From positions 1-64,000 of the forward strand of contig NZ_NMUL01000011.1 in the NCBI RefSeq assembly GCF_002234595.1: a stretch of 64,000 bases of DNA. The letters are read 5' to 3'. The notes under the pieces are model-generated. The model did no database searches. It was given only the letters and a program-made list of their open reading frames with translations, and was not told the DNA's origin. Source of the stretch: Amycolatopsis vastitatis. GTDB lineage: Bacteria > Actinomycetota > Actinomycetes > Mycobacteriales > Pseudonocardiaceae. Position 1 is the first letter of the stretch. Every line of letters starts with the position of its first letter. Positions 8,420 to 16,463 of the stretch are shown here, one piece after another. Position numbers and translations under genes: made by a program.

Positions 8420-9409
8420 TCAGCTCTGCCGCCGCAGCACCCAGGCGGTACCGGCCAGCAGCAGGACCGCGACCCCGCCGAAGATGGCCACGTCGACCAG
8501 GTGCACCTGCCAGGCCTGGCTTTCCGGGATGAAGTCCGCGTACCTCTTGGCGAGACCGGACTGCGGCAAGCACGCCAGGTACGCCTCCTGAGTGTTCGCC
8601 GCTCCACCCGGTGCCGACTTGCAGGCTTGGATCAGGACCTGGGCCTTGTCCTCGGAGACCGGTTGCCCGGCGGCGTCGAGCCAGCCGTCGCCGATCACGA
8701 GGCTGCCGTCCTGGTACACGGTCACCGGCTGGTCGGGCGTGACTTCCAGGCGCTGGGCCGGAACCAGGCGGTCCACCAGGCCGGACAGGGCGAGGCGCAC
8801 GACGACGAATGCGGCGAGCCCCCCGGTCATGGCCACCAGGGTGCGGCGGGTCGCCACGCCGAGGAAGGTGCCGAGCGCGAAGGCGAACAGCGCGTAGCCG
8901 ACCGGTGAGACGTGCTCGATGCCGAAGTTGAAGGCAGTGAACGGGCCGTTCATGAACGGCCCCAGGATGCCGGCCGCGGACAGCCACCACGAGACCAGCG
9001 ACTGGAGCACGATCAGCAGGACCAACGCGGGAGTGAGCGCGACGACCAGCTTGCCGAACATCCACCGGGTACGGCTCACCGACTGGGTGAAGGCCAGAAC
9101 GTGCGTGCCCTGTTCCAGTTCTCGGGCGAACAGCGGCGCCCCCACGAAGACGCCGATCAGGGCCGGCAGGCAGATGATCGCGGCCCGCGCGACGTCGAAC
9201 GGGGTCGACCACGCCTCCGCGAAGCTTTTCGCCGCACCGGCCGGAGAACACTTGTCGAGGGTCTGGGACACGCAGGAAGCGAGCCCCGTCGACGCGAGGT
9301 CGTCGAGCATGTTCGACCGCAGCAGGGCGATGACCCCGGCGCCGACGACCAGCACTCCGAGCATGGTCATCAGTTGCGCGCGGTGCAGCCGCCAGGAAAC
9401 CCAGATCAC
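8420..9409 (-). CDS. ABC transporter permease
   Basis: A 329-aa integral membrane protein with about six hydrophobic segments. The first spans residues 13-30 (MTMLGVLVVGAGVIALL); later ones cover roughly 80-100, 122-145, 165-195 and 197-215, and the last precedes the C-terminus (VAIFGGVAVLLLAGTAWVL). A ~90-residue extracytoplasmic loop near residues 215-300 contains paired Cys residues. The layout matches ABC-2-type permeases found with YtrA-regulated ATPases. Its start overlaps the stop of the upstream ATPase by 4 bp. The transported compound is unknown; drug or peptide export is typical for the group. Confidence 0.82.
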   Translation of the reverse strand: MIWVSWRLHRAQLMTMLGVLVVGAGVIALLRSNMLDDLASTGLASCVSQTLDKCSPAGAAKSFAEAWSTPFDVARAAIICLPALIGVFVGAPLFARELEQGTHVLAFTQSVSRTRWMFGKLVVALTPALVLLIVLQSLVSWWLSAAGILGPFMNGPFTAFNFGIEHVSPVGYALFAFALGTFLGVATRRTLVAMTGGLAAFVVVRLALSGLVDRLVPAQRLEVTPDQPVTVYQDGSLVIGDGWLDAAGQPVSEDKAQVLIQACKSAPGGAANTQEAYLACLPQSGLAKRYADFIPESQAWQVHLVDVAIFGGVAVLLLAGTAWVLRRQS

Positions 9410-10152
9410 GCCGCGTCCTCCCGAACTGCTTCACGCATGCGGTTCATGGCCAGTACGCCGAGCGGGGTGCCGCCGGCGCCGAGCCGGCTGACGTCCCCGG
9501 CCAGCAGGACTCGTCCTTTGTGGAGCAGGACGAGGTGATCGCACACGCCTTCCAACTCTGCCAGCACGTGCGAAGACAGCAACACGGTGATGCCCTGCGT
9601 CCTCGCCTCGGTCACCAGCGTGCGCAGCACGGTCTCGCGGGCCAGCGGGTCCAGGTCGGCCAGCGGTTCGTCGAGCAACAGCAGGCCCGGACGCTTGCCC
9701 AGGGCCAGCGCCAGCGCGACGCGGGTGCGCTGCCCGCCGGACAGGGTGCCCACCTTCGCCTCCATCGGCACCGCCCCCTGCGCGACCAGGTACTCGGCGT
9801 AGTGCTGGTCCCAGGTCGGGTTGGTCCGCGCCCCGAGCTTCAGCGTCTCGGCCACGGTGAGCTGCTGGTACAGCGGCTTCTGCTGGGCCAGGTAGGACAC
9901 CGCGGGGTGCAGTCCCCTGCCCGTCGGCTGGTCCCCGAACACGGTGATCCCACCGGTCGTCGGACTCAGCAACCCGGTGATCAGCCCCATCAGCGTGCTC
10001 TTGCCCGCGCCGTTCGGGCCGACGAGGGCCACGATCCGGTTCTTCGGGATCACCAGGGACGTCTCCCGCAACGCCCAGCCCCGGCGGTACCGCTTGCCCA
10101 AGCCCGCGGCGATGGCTGGAAGCGCCTGGTCAGGTTGCCTCGGCAGGGTCAC
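9406..10152 (-). CDS. ABC transporter ATP-binding protein, first gene of the YtrA-type operon
   Basis: A 248-aa ATPase with canonical motifs: Walker A GPNGAGKST, signature LSGGQRTR, Walker B LLLLDEPLADLDP and switch His in SSHVL. GTG 10152 is taken as start because GGAAAGGAG precedes it at ideal spacing; an upstream in-frame ATG at 10200 would lie inside the operator and has no ribosome-binding site. It leads an operon of ATPase, permease, regulator, ATPase, all with 4-bp overlaps or short gaps. The fully consensus signature suggests this is the catalytically competent subunit. Confidence 0.88.
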   Translation of the reverse strand: MTLPRQPDQALPAIAAGLGKRYRRGWALRETSLVIPKNRIVALVGPNGAGKSTLMGLITGLLSPTTGGITVFGDQPTGRGLHPAVSYLAQQKPLYQQLTVAETLKLGARTNPTWDQHYAEYLVAQGAVPMEAKVGTLSGGQRTRVALALALGKRPGLLLLDEPLADLDPLARETVLRTLVTEARTQGITVLLSSHVLAELEGVCDHLVLLHKGRVLLAGDVSRLGAGGTPLGVLAMNRMREAVREDAA

Positions 10153-10195
10153 GGCCGTCTCCTTTCCGTCATCGACTGCCGCCAAGGTACCACGT

Positions 10196-10215
10196 TTCAC
10201 TAGTTAAGTAGTGAA
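10196..10215. promoter_or_regulatory. perfect 20-bp operator for the YtrA-type operon
   Basis: TTCACTA-GTTAAG-TAGTGAA is a perfect 7-bp inverted repeat with a 6-bp spacer, ending 44 bp before the GTG of the first ATPase gene. The stop codon of the upstream LysR gene falls inside it. Repeats of this geometry at ABC-operon promoters are the known binding sites of YtrA-type regulators, one of which is encoded in the operon. Confidence 0.72.
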
Positions 10216-11208
10216 CTTGAGTCTGTCAGACGCCGGCAGCACCTCGGCTGACGAGTCACCGGACGGCACGCACAAAGTCGTTCCGCGCGGCAAGAGCACG
10301 GGCCCGAGGTGCCGGGCGACCGCCGCCGCGACCTCGCAGAACCTCAGCACGGCCGGACGGTCGTCGGTGCGGCGACGCGCGACCACGGCGCGGTTCGGGC
10401 GGGCGTCGGCGATCACGGCAAAGCGCAGGAACGACTGCGGGAGCGCCGGAAACCTCCGTATGGTTTCCGGGCCGATGATCACCAGATCGGGCTCGTGGAC
10501 GAGCGCGTAGGAAACCTCGATCGTCGAGCTGACCGGGTTTCCCGAGATTCGCGCTCTCGCCCCCCGTTCCGCTTCGAGCGTCCAGTAGGAATAAAGCTCG
10601 GGAGCAGGCGACTTGAACACCACGTCGGGTATCGGCATGTCCACGATGTCTTCGATTTCCACGTACTCCGCGTCGAAGAACGGGTTTCCCGTTCCCACGG
10701 CGGCAACGCGGCGATCTTCGAACAGTGGTGTCCAGGCGCAGAACTCCGGGTCCAGCGGCAGCCGGGCGAGGGCGATGTCGATGGTGTTGTCGCGCAGTCC
10801 GTTGTAGAGCCCAGCCGGATCCAGGGAAGAGAACAGCAGCTGGGTGTCCGGGTACGCCTTGGCGTACGTGGCCAGGATCGGTTGGGTCAGCTCACCCATA
10901 ACTTCGGCCCACGGCAAGCCGACCCGCAGCACCGCGCGTCCGTCCGCACGCGCGGCGGCCCGTGCCGCGCGGACGCCGTCCGCCACGACGGCGAGCGCGT
11001 CACCCGCAGGCTCGAGCAGTGCCTCGCCGGCTGCCGTCAGCCGCACGCCGGGCATGTCGCGGTGGAAAAGCGGCGTACCGATGAGCTTTTCGGCCGCACG
11101 AATCTGCTGACTGAGCGCCGGTTGGCTGACGTGGAGCCGCCGGGCGGCCCGGGTGAAGCTCGATTCTTCGGCCACCGCCAGGAAATAACGCAGATGTCGC
11201 AGTTCCAC
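10204..11208 (-). CDS. LysR-family transcriptional regulator
   Basis: A 334-aa regulator beginning MELRHLRYFLAVAEE, with the winged helix FTRAARRLHVSQPALSQQIRAAE at residues ~18-45 and a periplasmic-binding-protein-like effector domain from ~90 to 300. The last ~25 residues form a divergent tail. It is divergent from a small secreted-protein gene, and the intervening region holds a 9-bp inverted repeat of the T-N11-A kind typical of LysR targets. Its 3' end runs into the operator of the next operon on the same strand, so read-through could affect that operon. Confidence 0.88.
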   Translation of the reverse strand: MELRHLRYFLAVAEESSFTRAARRLHVSQPALSQQIRAAEKLIGTPLFHRDMPGVRLTAAGEALLEPAGDALAVVADGVRAARAAARADGRAVLRVGLPWAEVMGELTQPILATYAKAYPDTQLLFSSLDPAGLYNGLRDNTIDIALARLPLDPEFCAWTPLFEDRRVAAVGTGNPFFDAEYVEIEDIVDMPIPDVVFKSPAPELYSYWTLEAERGARARISGNPVSSTIEVSYALVHEPDLVIIGPETIRRFPALPQSFLRFAVIADARPNRAVVARRRTDDRPAVLRFCEVAAAVARHLGPVLLPRGTTLCVPSGDSSAEVLPASDRLKFTT

Positions 11209-11255
11209 AGCACTTGCCTCCCACCCCCAGTGCTGCCCTCACCGTACGCCCGGGC

Positions 11256-11282
11256 AGCCCGATAGACACCCCTTATCGGGCT
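11256..11282. promoter_or_regulatory. LysR-type operator in the divergent promoter
   Basis: AGCCCGATA, a 9-bp spacer and TATCGGGCT form a perfect inverted repeat with a GATA-N9-TATC core, 48 bp upstream of the LysR start. The geometry fits the recognition site of LysR-type proteins, so it probably mediates autoregulation and control of the secreted-protein gene. Confidence 0.6.
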
Positions 11283-11386
11283 ATCCGGAACATGTCTTCG
11301 ACAACGTCTCCCTCCGATGTCAGGGTCGGGTGACAGCATCACAGGCGTTCGAACCAAGCGTTCATACTACGAAAGGCAACGCAAAT

Positions 11387-11764
11387 ATGATCACGAAGAC
11401 CAAATCAGGCCGCGCGCGCCGGCTGCTCGCGGTCGCGAGCCTGAGTGCCGCGTTGATGGCTGCCGCCGCGGGTACCGCGTTGGCTTCTACCCAGGCCACG
11501 GGTCTGCATCTGTCGCCCGGCGAGAGCCAGGACATGCCGACCTGGTTCTTCGGGCGCACGCAGGTGTGCTTCGGGAATCCTGAACCGGTCGGCGGCCCGG
11601 ACGTGTCGTACATCTGGTGGTCCAGCACCTCGAACGGGAGCGGCAGCCTGCATCCGGGGGAGCAGTCCTGCATGGTCCGGTCGTTCGTCGGATTCCGCAT
11701 CGGAACCCAGGACATCTCCCTGGATGCCCACCTCGACGTCTGGGAGCCGGTCGGTCCGGCCTAG
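11387..11764 (+). CDS. small secreted protein of unknown function
   Basis: A 125-aa protein. ATG 11387 follows AAAGG by about 10 bp and starts a clear Sec signal peptide: MITKTKSGRARR, then an Ala/Leu-rich core, cleaved near residue 30 (GTALAS). The mature ~95 residues are rich in Ser, Gly and aromatic residues and contain two Cys (QVCFGN and QSCMV), which may form a disulfide. No catalytic motif or known domain is recognised; the size and beta-rich look resemble small actinobacterial exported proteins. A strong terminator follows. It is likely controlled by the divergent LysR protein. Confidence 0.72.
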   Translation: MITKTKSGRARRLLAVASLSAALMAAAAGTALASTQATGLHLSPGESQDMPTWFFGRTQVCFGNPEPVGGPDVSYIWWSSTSNGSGSLHPGEQSCMVRSFVGFRIGTQDISLDAHLDVWEPVGPA

Positions 11765-11795
11765 CAGGCGATCATGCCTAAAACGGGCCGCCGCC

Positions 11796-11829
11796 GAACC
11801 GGTGGGATCGAAGCCGATCCCACCGGTTC
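11796..11829. terminator. strong hairpin terminator
   Basis: GAACCGGTGGGATCG, loop AAGC, then the exact complement CGATCCCACCGGTTC: a perfect 15-bp stem and 4-nt loop, 31 bp after the stop of the secreted-protein gene. There is no long T run, as is usual in high-GC actinomycetes. It may also serve the remnant arriving from the other side. Confidence 0.8.
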
Positions 11830-11931
11830 CGCTGGACAGCGTGGAGTCAACTCACAAAATAAATGGCGCATTCTGCAGCTGAGCGAGAATTCAGAGAGTT
11901 TCTCGAGCCGGCCTTCACGGCACCGGTTCAG

Positions 11932-12700
11932 GGGAGGTCGGCCTCGGTCTGGCCGAGGACGAGCTAGTCGAACCGGGCACCGCCGCCTTCGGAGCGGAGG
12001 CCGAATCCGCGGATCGGGACCGGTTCGCCGCCCGACAGCGCCCACAGGTCCATCCGGACCTTCGTCCACCCGGCCGGCGGCGGGCCCGCGACTCGGTGTT
12101 CGGCGAGCACCGAGTAGTCCGGCCAGTCCGAGTCGCCCACGAAGGCGCAGTACGCCGGGGCGGGCCAGGGGTGGCCGAGCCGCAGCCCGATTCCCGTCGT
12201 CGCCGGGGACGTCGCCGTCCAGGCGAACTGCAGCCAGCGGTACTGGCCCGGCCGCGGGTTCTCGGCGATCGTGAAGTCCCAGTCCGGGATGGCGTGCCCG
12301 AACGGCGCGCGGTAGAACGGATGCGCCTCGCCCGCGCCGGAGAGCTCGAGGCACGTGCTGCCCGAATACGCGTCGCCCTGGTGGAAACCGAACGCCGGGA
12401 AGTACAGCATCGCCGCGAGGTCGCCGACGCGGTCGTCGAACAACGTCGCCCGGGCGCGCCGGGCGAGCACGTCGCGGTGGGAGGCGCCGAGCTGCTCGCC
12501 GTGGAACACCACTTCGCCGAGCCGGATGTTGCCGCCGGGCCAGCTGCCGCCGCCGGTCGTGGCGAACCGGAGCGGGCCGCCTCCAGGGGCTGGTCGAAGA
12601 CGTGGCGGTTCAGCGGTTCGTCGGACAACAGCAGCGGGCCGTCCTGCCATCGCTCGGTTTCCGCGTCCCACCACTGAGCCCGGCGATCAAAGGGAAAGCT
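11932..12700 (-). pseudogene. jelly-roll domain protein gene, broken by a frameshift and a premature stop
   Basis: A beta-rich protein can be read in pieces. The first piece (FDRRAQWWDAETERWQDG, then LLLSDEPLNRHVFDQPLEAA) is in one frame. After a frameshift near 12585 it continues in another as PLRFATTGGGSWPGGNIRLG, then a long beta domain with tryptophan and glycine turns (PAGWTKVRMDLWAL, IRGFGL). Near the end ARFD meets TAG at 11964-11966, but the frame then resumes as LVLGQTEADLP before TGA at 11932-11934. Since FDQLVL is a common closing strand of concanavalin-like folds, the TAG probably replaces CAG (Gln). No start codon is evident. The family is not identified beyond a carbohydrate-binding-like jelly roll. 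Confidence 0.6.
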
Positions 12701-12769
12701 CGTCCGACGGCAGGCACGCGGCCTGTCGCTGGACGTCGTTATGTGGTTGTCGCCCCGGCGTCGCTCAGG

Positions 12770-13102
12770 TCAGGTGGTGGCTTCGAGCGGGATCCAGCGG
12801 TCGGCCCAGCGGCTCAACGCGTACACCGCGTCGTGCAGCTCGCGACCCTTCTCGGTGAGCCGGTACTCGATCCGCACCGGGGTTTCCGCATGGACGATCC
12901 GCTCCACGATGCCCTCCTCCTGGAGCTCTTTCAGCCGGTCTGTGAGCATGCGGTCGCTCAGCCCGGGCACGACCGCCCGCAGGTCGCCGAACCGGGTGAC
13001 GTCGAGCAGCATCGCCCGCACGATCGCACCGGTCCACCGTTTCCCGATGACCTCCACGGCACGGTGATAGCGCGGGCAGAACGCGGTGTCGGTGATGTCC
13101 AC
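12770..13102 (-). CDS. HxlR-family transcriptional regulator
   Basis: A 110-aa MarR-like winged-helix protein of the HxlR family. The conserved N-terminal Cys is in AFCPRYHRAVEVIGKRWTGAIV, the recognition region is FGDLRAVVPGLSDRMLTDRLKELQ, and the wing is RIEYRLTEKGREL. HxlR proteins sense electrophiles or oxidants through that Cys and usually control a neighbouring oxidoreductase or hydrolase. The nearest intact candidate is the quinoprotein dehydrogenase upstream on the same strand; the gene downstream is decayed. Confidence 0.87.
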   Translation of the reverse strand: MDITDTAFCPRYHRAVEVIGKRWTGAIVRAMLLDVTRFGDLRAVVPGLSDRMLTDRLKELQEEGIVERIVHAETPVRIEYRLTEKGRELHDAVYALSRWADRWIPLEATT

Positions 13103-13254
13103 GACCCAATACTAAGGAATCATAAGTTACTGCGCAACGGTAAGTCGGATCTACGACCGCGTCATCCGCAGGTTCAACCGGATGCCGAACTGAGGCTCGC
13201 CTTCCCCCACTGCCTTGCTGCGGTGGCAGCGGTGGTTCGATCACCGCTCACGCC

Positions 13255-15405
13255 CTAGATCACGACGATCTTGCCCGTGTTCTGCGGGAAGATCGGGTCG
13301 TTGTAGAAGAACTCGCCCTTCTTCGTGAAGATGTGCTTGAAGGACTGTCCCGGCATCAGGGTGCTGCTGTCGAACTCGTACTCGAAGAACGAGACCGCGC
13401 CGTGGGCGAACGCGTTGCCCGGTGGGTTGACGAACGTGATCTCCGTGCCCATCGGGACCGTCAGGTTCTGTGGCGACATCGCCGTCTGCGCCACCGTGTT
13501 CTCCGTCGCGCCGGGTGCTCCCGCGGTGGCGTCCCAGACCCGGCCCAAGGTGACGGTGTTCTTCGCCGCGGCGGCGGTGACGGCGGCCGCGCGGATCTGG
13601 TTGCGCTTCGACGGGGGAGCCGGCGCGGGCGCCGGGGCGACCTTGCCGCCGAGCTTGAACGCCCAGAGGTGGTCGCCCTTCGGGATGTCGGGGTAGGGCA
13701 GGCCGTTGCCGCCGGCGAACACCGCGAGGTACTGCTCGCCGTCGATCTCGTAGCTGATCGGGCTCGTGTGGACGCCCGCGCCGCACTGGAACCGCCACAG
13801 CTCCCGTCCGTCGACGTCGTTCATCGCCAGGAGGTTGCCGTCCGGGCCACCCTGGAACATCACCCCGCCGTCGGTGGTCAGGATGCCGTTGCCGTGGGCG
13901 AGGGACCACTCGCTGTCCTTGCTCCACACCAGTTCGTTGGTCCGCGGGTCGACCGCGGCAAGCCCGCCCGCGAAGTACTCGCCGAACGGACGCGCGGTGT
14001 TGACCCGGCCGCCGATGGTGTTGGAGTAGGCGGAGTTGATCAGGCCGTAGCCGACGTACACCCAGCCGGTGTTGGGGTTGAACGAGACGTGGGACCAGTC
14101 CGCGCCGCCCCCCGCCCCGGGGAAGATGATCGTCGCGCGGTCCCAGTGGGTCGCGAACAGGCCGCCGGTCGGGTAGAAGGGCACCGGGCGGGTCGAGTTG
14201 TCCAGCCGCGGCTCCTGCGGGACGAACGGGTCGCCCTCCGGGAAGGGCTGGGTGGGCGACGTCTTGTGCCGCGGGTCCTGCGGCACCGGACGTTCGGTGA
14301 CGCCCTGGATCGGCTTTCCGTTCGTGCGGTCGAGGATGTAGTACATCCCGACCTTGCTGCCGTAGACGACGACCTTGCGCAGCTTGCCGTCGATGCGCAG
14401 GTCGATCAGGACCGGCGCCATGACGTTGTCGTAGTCCCAGATGTCGTGGTGCACGGACTGGAAGTGCCAGCGGCGTTTCCCGGTCTTCGCGTCGATCGCG
14501 ACGATCGAGTTGGCGAAGAGGTTGTCGCCGCCGCGCGTCGAGCCGTTGGTGCGCGGGTAGGGGTTGCCGAAGGTCCAGTAGACGAGCCCCAGCTCGGGGT
14601 CGACCGCGGGGTGGATCCACGGCACGGCGCCGCCCGTCTTCCAGGAGTCGCCCTCCCAGGTCTCGCCGCCGAACTGTCCCGGACCCGGGACGGCCCAGAA
14701 GGTCCAGGCGATTTTCCCGGTGGCCGCGTCGAGAGCGTAGGCCCGGCCGCGGGCGCCGGTGGTGCTGCCCTGCATGCCCACGTAGACGAGGCCGTCGGAG
14801 TAGACCACCGCGCCGGCGAGGGAGCCGGTGGTTCCGCCGCACTGGCCGTTCGCCGGATCGCACGGCTCTGGCGTGCCCTGGGTCGGATCCTCGGTCAGCA
14901 GCTGGGTCTTCCACGCGACCGCGCCGGTCTTCTGGTCGAGCGCGTAGAGGATGTTCGCGCCCGAGGTCGAGAACACCTTGCCCTGGCCCAAGGCCACACC
15001 GCGCATGTTGGTCGTTTCCGTGCCGACGTTGGTCTTCCAGCGCACTGCGCCGGTCCGGCCGTCGACGGCGAAGACGTTCTGCTGGGTGGTCTGGACGTAG
15101 AGGACGCCGTTCTGCGCGACGATGGTGCTCTGCTGGGCCCGGGACGTGTCACCGCCTTCGAGGTTGACGTGCCAGGCGCCGCCGAGCCGGTTCACGTTCT
15201 GGCGGGTGATCTGCCGCAGCGGCGTGTGGTTCTGGTTGCCGAGGTCGCCGCCCACCTTCGTGAAGTCCCTGCCCGGCTTGCCGAAGGCGTCGGGCTGGCG
15301 CGGGGTGTCCACTGTGGCCGGCGCGGCGGCGGCAGGCCGGGCCGGGAGCACGGTGCCCGCCACGGCGGCTCCCGTCGCACCGGTCAGGAATTTGCGTCGA
15401 TCCAT
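13255..15405 (-). CDS. exported PQQ-dependent alcohol dehydrogenase with C-terminal cupredoxin-like domain
   Basis: A 716-aa quinoprotein with a Tat signal (MDRRKFLTG, cleavage near Ala 28). Residues ~45-580 form the eight-bladed methanol/ethanol dehydrogenase propeller with repeated (A/T)GK-type tryptophan-docking turns. The catalytic-base region HHDIWDYDNV places Asp324 and Asp326 in a D-x-D pair, the arrangement linked to lanthanide use in XoxF/PedH. However, the metal-binding Glu expected around residue 214 (GxE before GVRG) reads GSTTGARG here. The C-terminal ~90 residues look like a plastocyanin fold (MGTEITFVNPPG, FTKKGEFFY) but lack the C-x-x-H-x-x-M copper-ligand loop. It oxidises alcohols or aldehydes outside the cell. 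It is divergent from pqqA across a 240-bp regulatory region. Confidence 0.87.
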   Translation of the reverse strand: MDRRKFLTGATGAAVAGTVLPARPAAAAPATVDTPRQPDAFGKPGRDFTKVGGDLGNQNHTPLRQITRQNVNRLGGAWHVNLEGGDTSRAQQSTIVAQNGVLYVQTTQQNVFAVDGRTGAVRWKTNVGTETTNMRGVALGQGKVFSTSGANILYALDQKTGAVAWKTQLLTEDPTQGTPEPCDPANGQCGGTTGSLAGAVVYSDGLVYVGMQGSTTGARGRAYALDAATGKIAWTFWAVPGPGQFGGETWEGDSWKTGGAVPWIHPAVDPELGLVYWTFGNPYPRTNGSTRGGDNLFANSIVAIDAKTGKRRWHFQSVHHDIWDYDNVMAPVLIDLRIDGKLRKVVVYGSKVGMYYILDRTNGKPIQGVTERPVPQDPRHKTSPTQPFPEGDPFVPQEPRLDNSTRPVPFYPTGGLFATHWDRATIIFPGAGGGADWSHVSFNPNTGWVYVGYGLINSAYSNTIGGRVNTARPFGEYFAGGLAAVDPRTNELVWSKDSEWSLAHGNGILTTDGGVMFQGGPDGNLLAMNDVDGRELWRFQCGAGVHTSPISYEIDGEQYLAVFAGGNGLPYPDIPKGDHLWAFKLGGKVAPAPAPAPPSKRNQIRAAAVTAAAAKNTVTLGRVWDATAGAPGATENTVAQTAMSPQNLTVPMGTEITFVNPPGNAFAHGAVSFFEYEFDSSTLMPGQSFKHIFTKKGEFFYNDPIFPQNTGKIVVI

Positions 15406-15462
15406 CGGTTGAGCCCTCTCCGTTGAGGAAACGCGCGCTGCGACGAGATGATCCAGAGAGCA

Positions 15463-15477
15463 ATGGTCCGTCTAGTG
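15463..15477. promoter_or_regulatory. operator-like site upstream of the PQQ dehydrogenase
   Basis: ATGGTCCGTCTAGTG is repeated in exact inverted form at 15582-15596 in the same divergent promoter. Extended, it reads GGTCC-GTCTAGT-GGTAC (15465-15481). Its position 58 bp upstream of the dehydrogenase start suggests a regulator-binding site for that gene. Confidence 0.55.
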
Positions 15478-15528
15478 GTACTTGCGGACCGCTCGACGGT
15501 TGAGTTTAGAACCGGGCCGCGCGAGCCA

Positions 15529-15547
15529 CAAGAGGATTCGCCTCTTG
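15529..15547. promoter_or_regulatory. inverted repeat in the centre of the pqq divergent promoter
   Basis: CAAGAGG-ATTCG-CCTCTTG is a perfect 7-bp inverted repeat with a 5-bp spacer, midway between the two copies of the 15-bp site. It could be a second regulator site or a cruciform/hairpin. No function is assigned. Confidence 0.4.
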
Positions 15548-15581
15548 TTCGGCGCGCGCTGCGCAAGGTACTGTCGCGGAA

Positions 15582-15596
15582 CACTAGACGGACCAT
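15582..15596. promoter_or_regulatory. operator-like site upstream of pqqA
   Basis: CACTAGACGGACCAT is the exact inverted copy of 15463-15477, placed 50 bp before pqqA. On the minus strand the extended 17-mer is GGTCC-GTCTAGT-GTTCC. Immediately after it, at 15599-15615, GGACC-GCTCTGT-GGACC is a second related element. One site facing each divergent gene suggests symmetrical control by a single regulator. Confidence 0.55.
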
Positions 15597-15645
15597 CAGG
15601 ACCGCTCTGTGGACCAAGCTTCGTGACTCGAAGAGGAGTTCCGGT

Positions 15646-15789
15646 ATGCCTTCTGCTGTGGAAACCGTTGTGGCACAGGGAGACGAGCGAGTCCTCCCGT
15701 TGTGGTCGGAGCCCGCAATCGAGTGCTACGAGACTCGTCCCGAGGTCACCGCATACGCCGGCGAGAGCGGGCCGTGGCGGGCCCGCTGA
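15646..15789 (+). CDS. pqqA: PQQ precursor peptide PqqA
   Basis: A 47-aa peptide starting at ATG 15646 with AGGAG 8 bp upstream. The hallmark E-x-x-x-Y pair is present as PEVTAY near residue 36: the Glu and Tyr side chains that PqqE cross-links to begin PQQ formation. It is longer at the N-terminus than most PqqA peptides. Its last five codons overlap the pqqC start, so translation is coupled. Position as first gene of the pqq operon supports the call. Confidence 0.85.
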   Translation: MPSAVETVVAQGDERVLPLWSEPAIECYETRPEVTAYAGESGPWRAR

Positions 15790-16463
15790 GCCGGGCGGAG
15801 CTGTCCGACGCCCTGCTCCGCCTCGAGAAGCGCTACTGGGCTCACCACCCGTTCCACCTCCGGCTGCACGAAGGCGGCTGCTCCCCGGCGGACCTGCGCC
15901 GGTGGGTGGCCAACCGCTGGTACTACCAGAAGTGCCTGCCGCAGAAGAACGCCGCGATCATCGCGGCGTGCCCGCTGCCGGAAGTCCGCCGGGTCTGGGT
16001 GGACCGCATCGTCTTCCACGACGGCGCGAACCCGGGCGAAGGCGGCATGGAACAGTGGCTGAGCTTGGCGGAAGCGGTGGGGCTGAGCAGAGCGGAGGTC
16101 CTCGACGAGCGGCACGTGCTGCCCGGCGTGCGGTTCGCCGTCGACGGGTACCTGCACTTCTGCCGAACCAAGCCGTGGATCGAAAGCGTCGCGGCGGCGT
16201 GCACCGAACTGTTCTCTCCGGGGCACATGACCGACCGCGTCAACGCTTGGCGGGAGCGCTACGACTGGATCCGGCCGGAGGGCTTCGCCTACTTCGACCG
16301 CCGGATCCCCGCAGCCCGCGAAGACAGTGCCTTGACGCTGCGCCTGGTGCTCGACCACTGCGTCACCGCCGACCAGCAGGAGGCCGCGATCCGGGCGCTG
16401 AACTTCAAGTGCGACGTGCTGTGGGCCGTGCTCGACGCGGTGGACTACGCGGGGGCGTCATGA
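15774..16463 (+). CDS. pqqC: pyrroloquinoline-quinone synthase PqqC
   Basis: A 229-aa oxidase that closes the ring and performs the final eight-electron oxidation to PQQ. GTG 15774 is preferred because the recognisable family sequence begins directly after it (LSRAELSDALLRLEKRYW); the frame is open further upstream but only as pqqA out of frame. Typical segments are HHPFHLRLHEG, WVANRWYYQKCLPQKNAAI, DGANPGEGGMEQWL and LNFKCDVLWAVLDAV. Length matches the family. It overlaps pqqA by 16 bp and pqqDE by 4 bp. Confidence 0.92.
   Translation: MAGPLSRAELSDALLRLEKRYWAHHPFHLRLHEGGCSPADLRRWVANRWYYQKCLPQKNAAIIAACPLPEVRRVWVDRIVFHDGANPGEGGMEQWLSLAEAVGLSRAEVLDERHVLPGVRFAVDGYLHFCRTKPWIESVAAACTELFSPGHMTDRVNAWRERYDWIRPEGFAYFDRRIPAAREDSALTLRLVLDHCVTADQQEAAIRALNFKCDVLWAVLDAVDYAGAS

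Noticed and set aside
13333..15426. 697-codon open frame on the plus strand
   Set aside because: Antisense to the PQQ dehydrogenase, which has a Tat signal and clear propeller motifs.
15463..15596. Exact 15-bp inverted repeats as ends of a mini transposable element
   Set aside because: Only 104 bp lie between them, there is no target duplication, and the sites face two divergent promoters; regulator binding is a better explanation.
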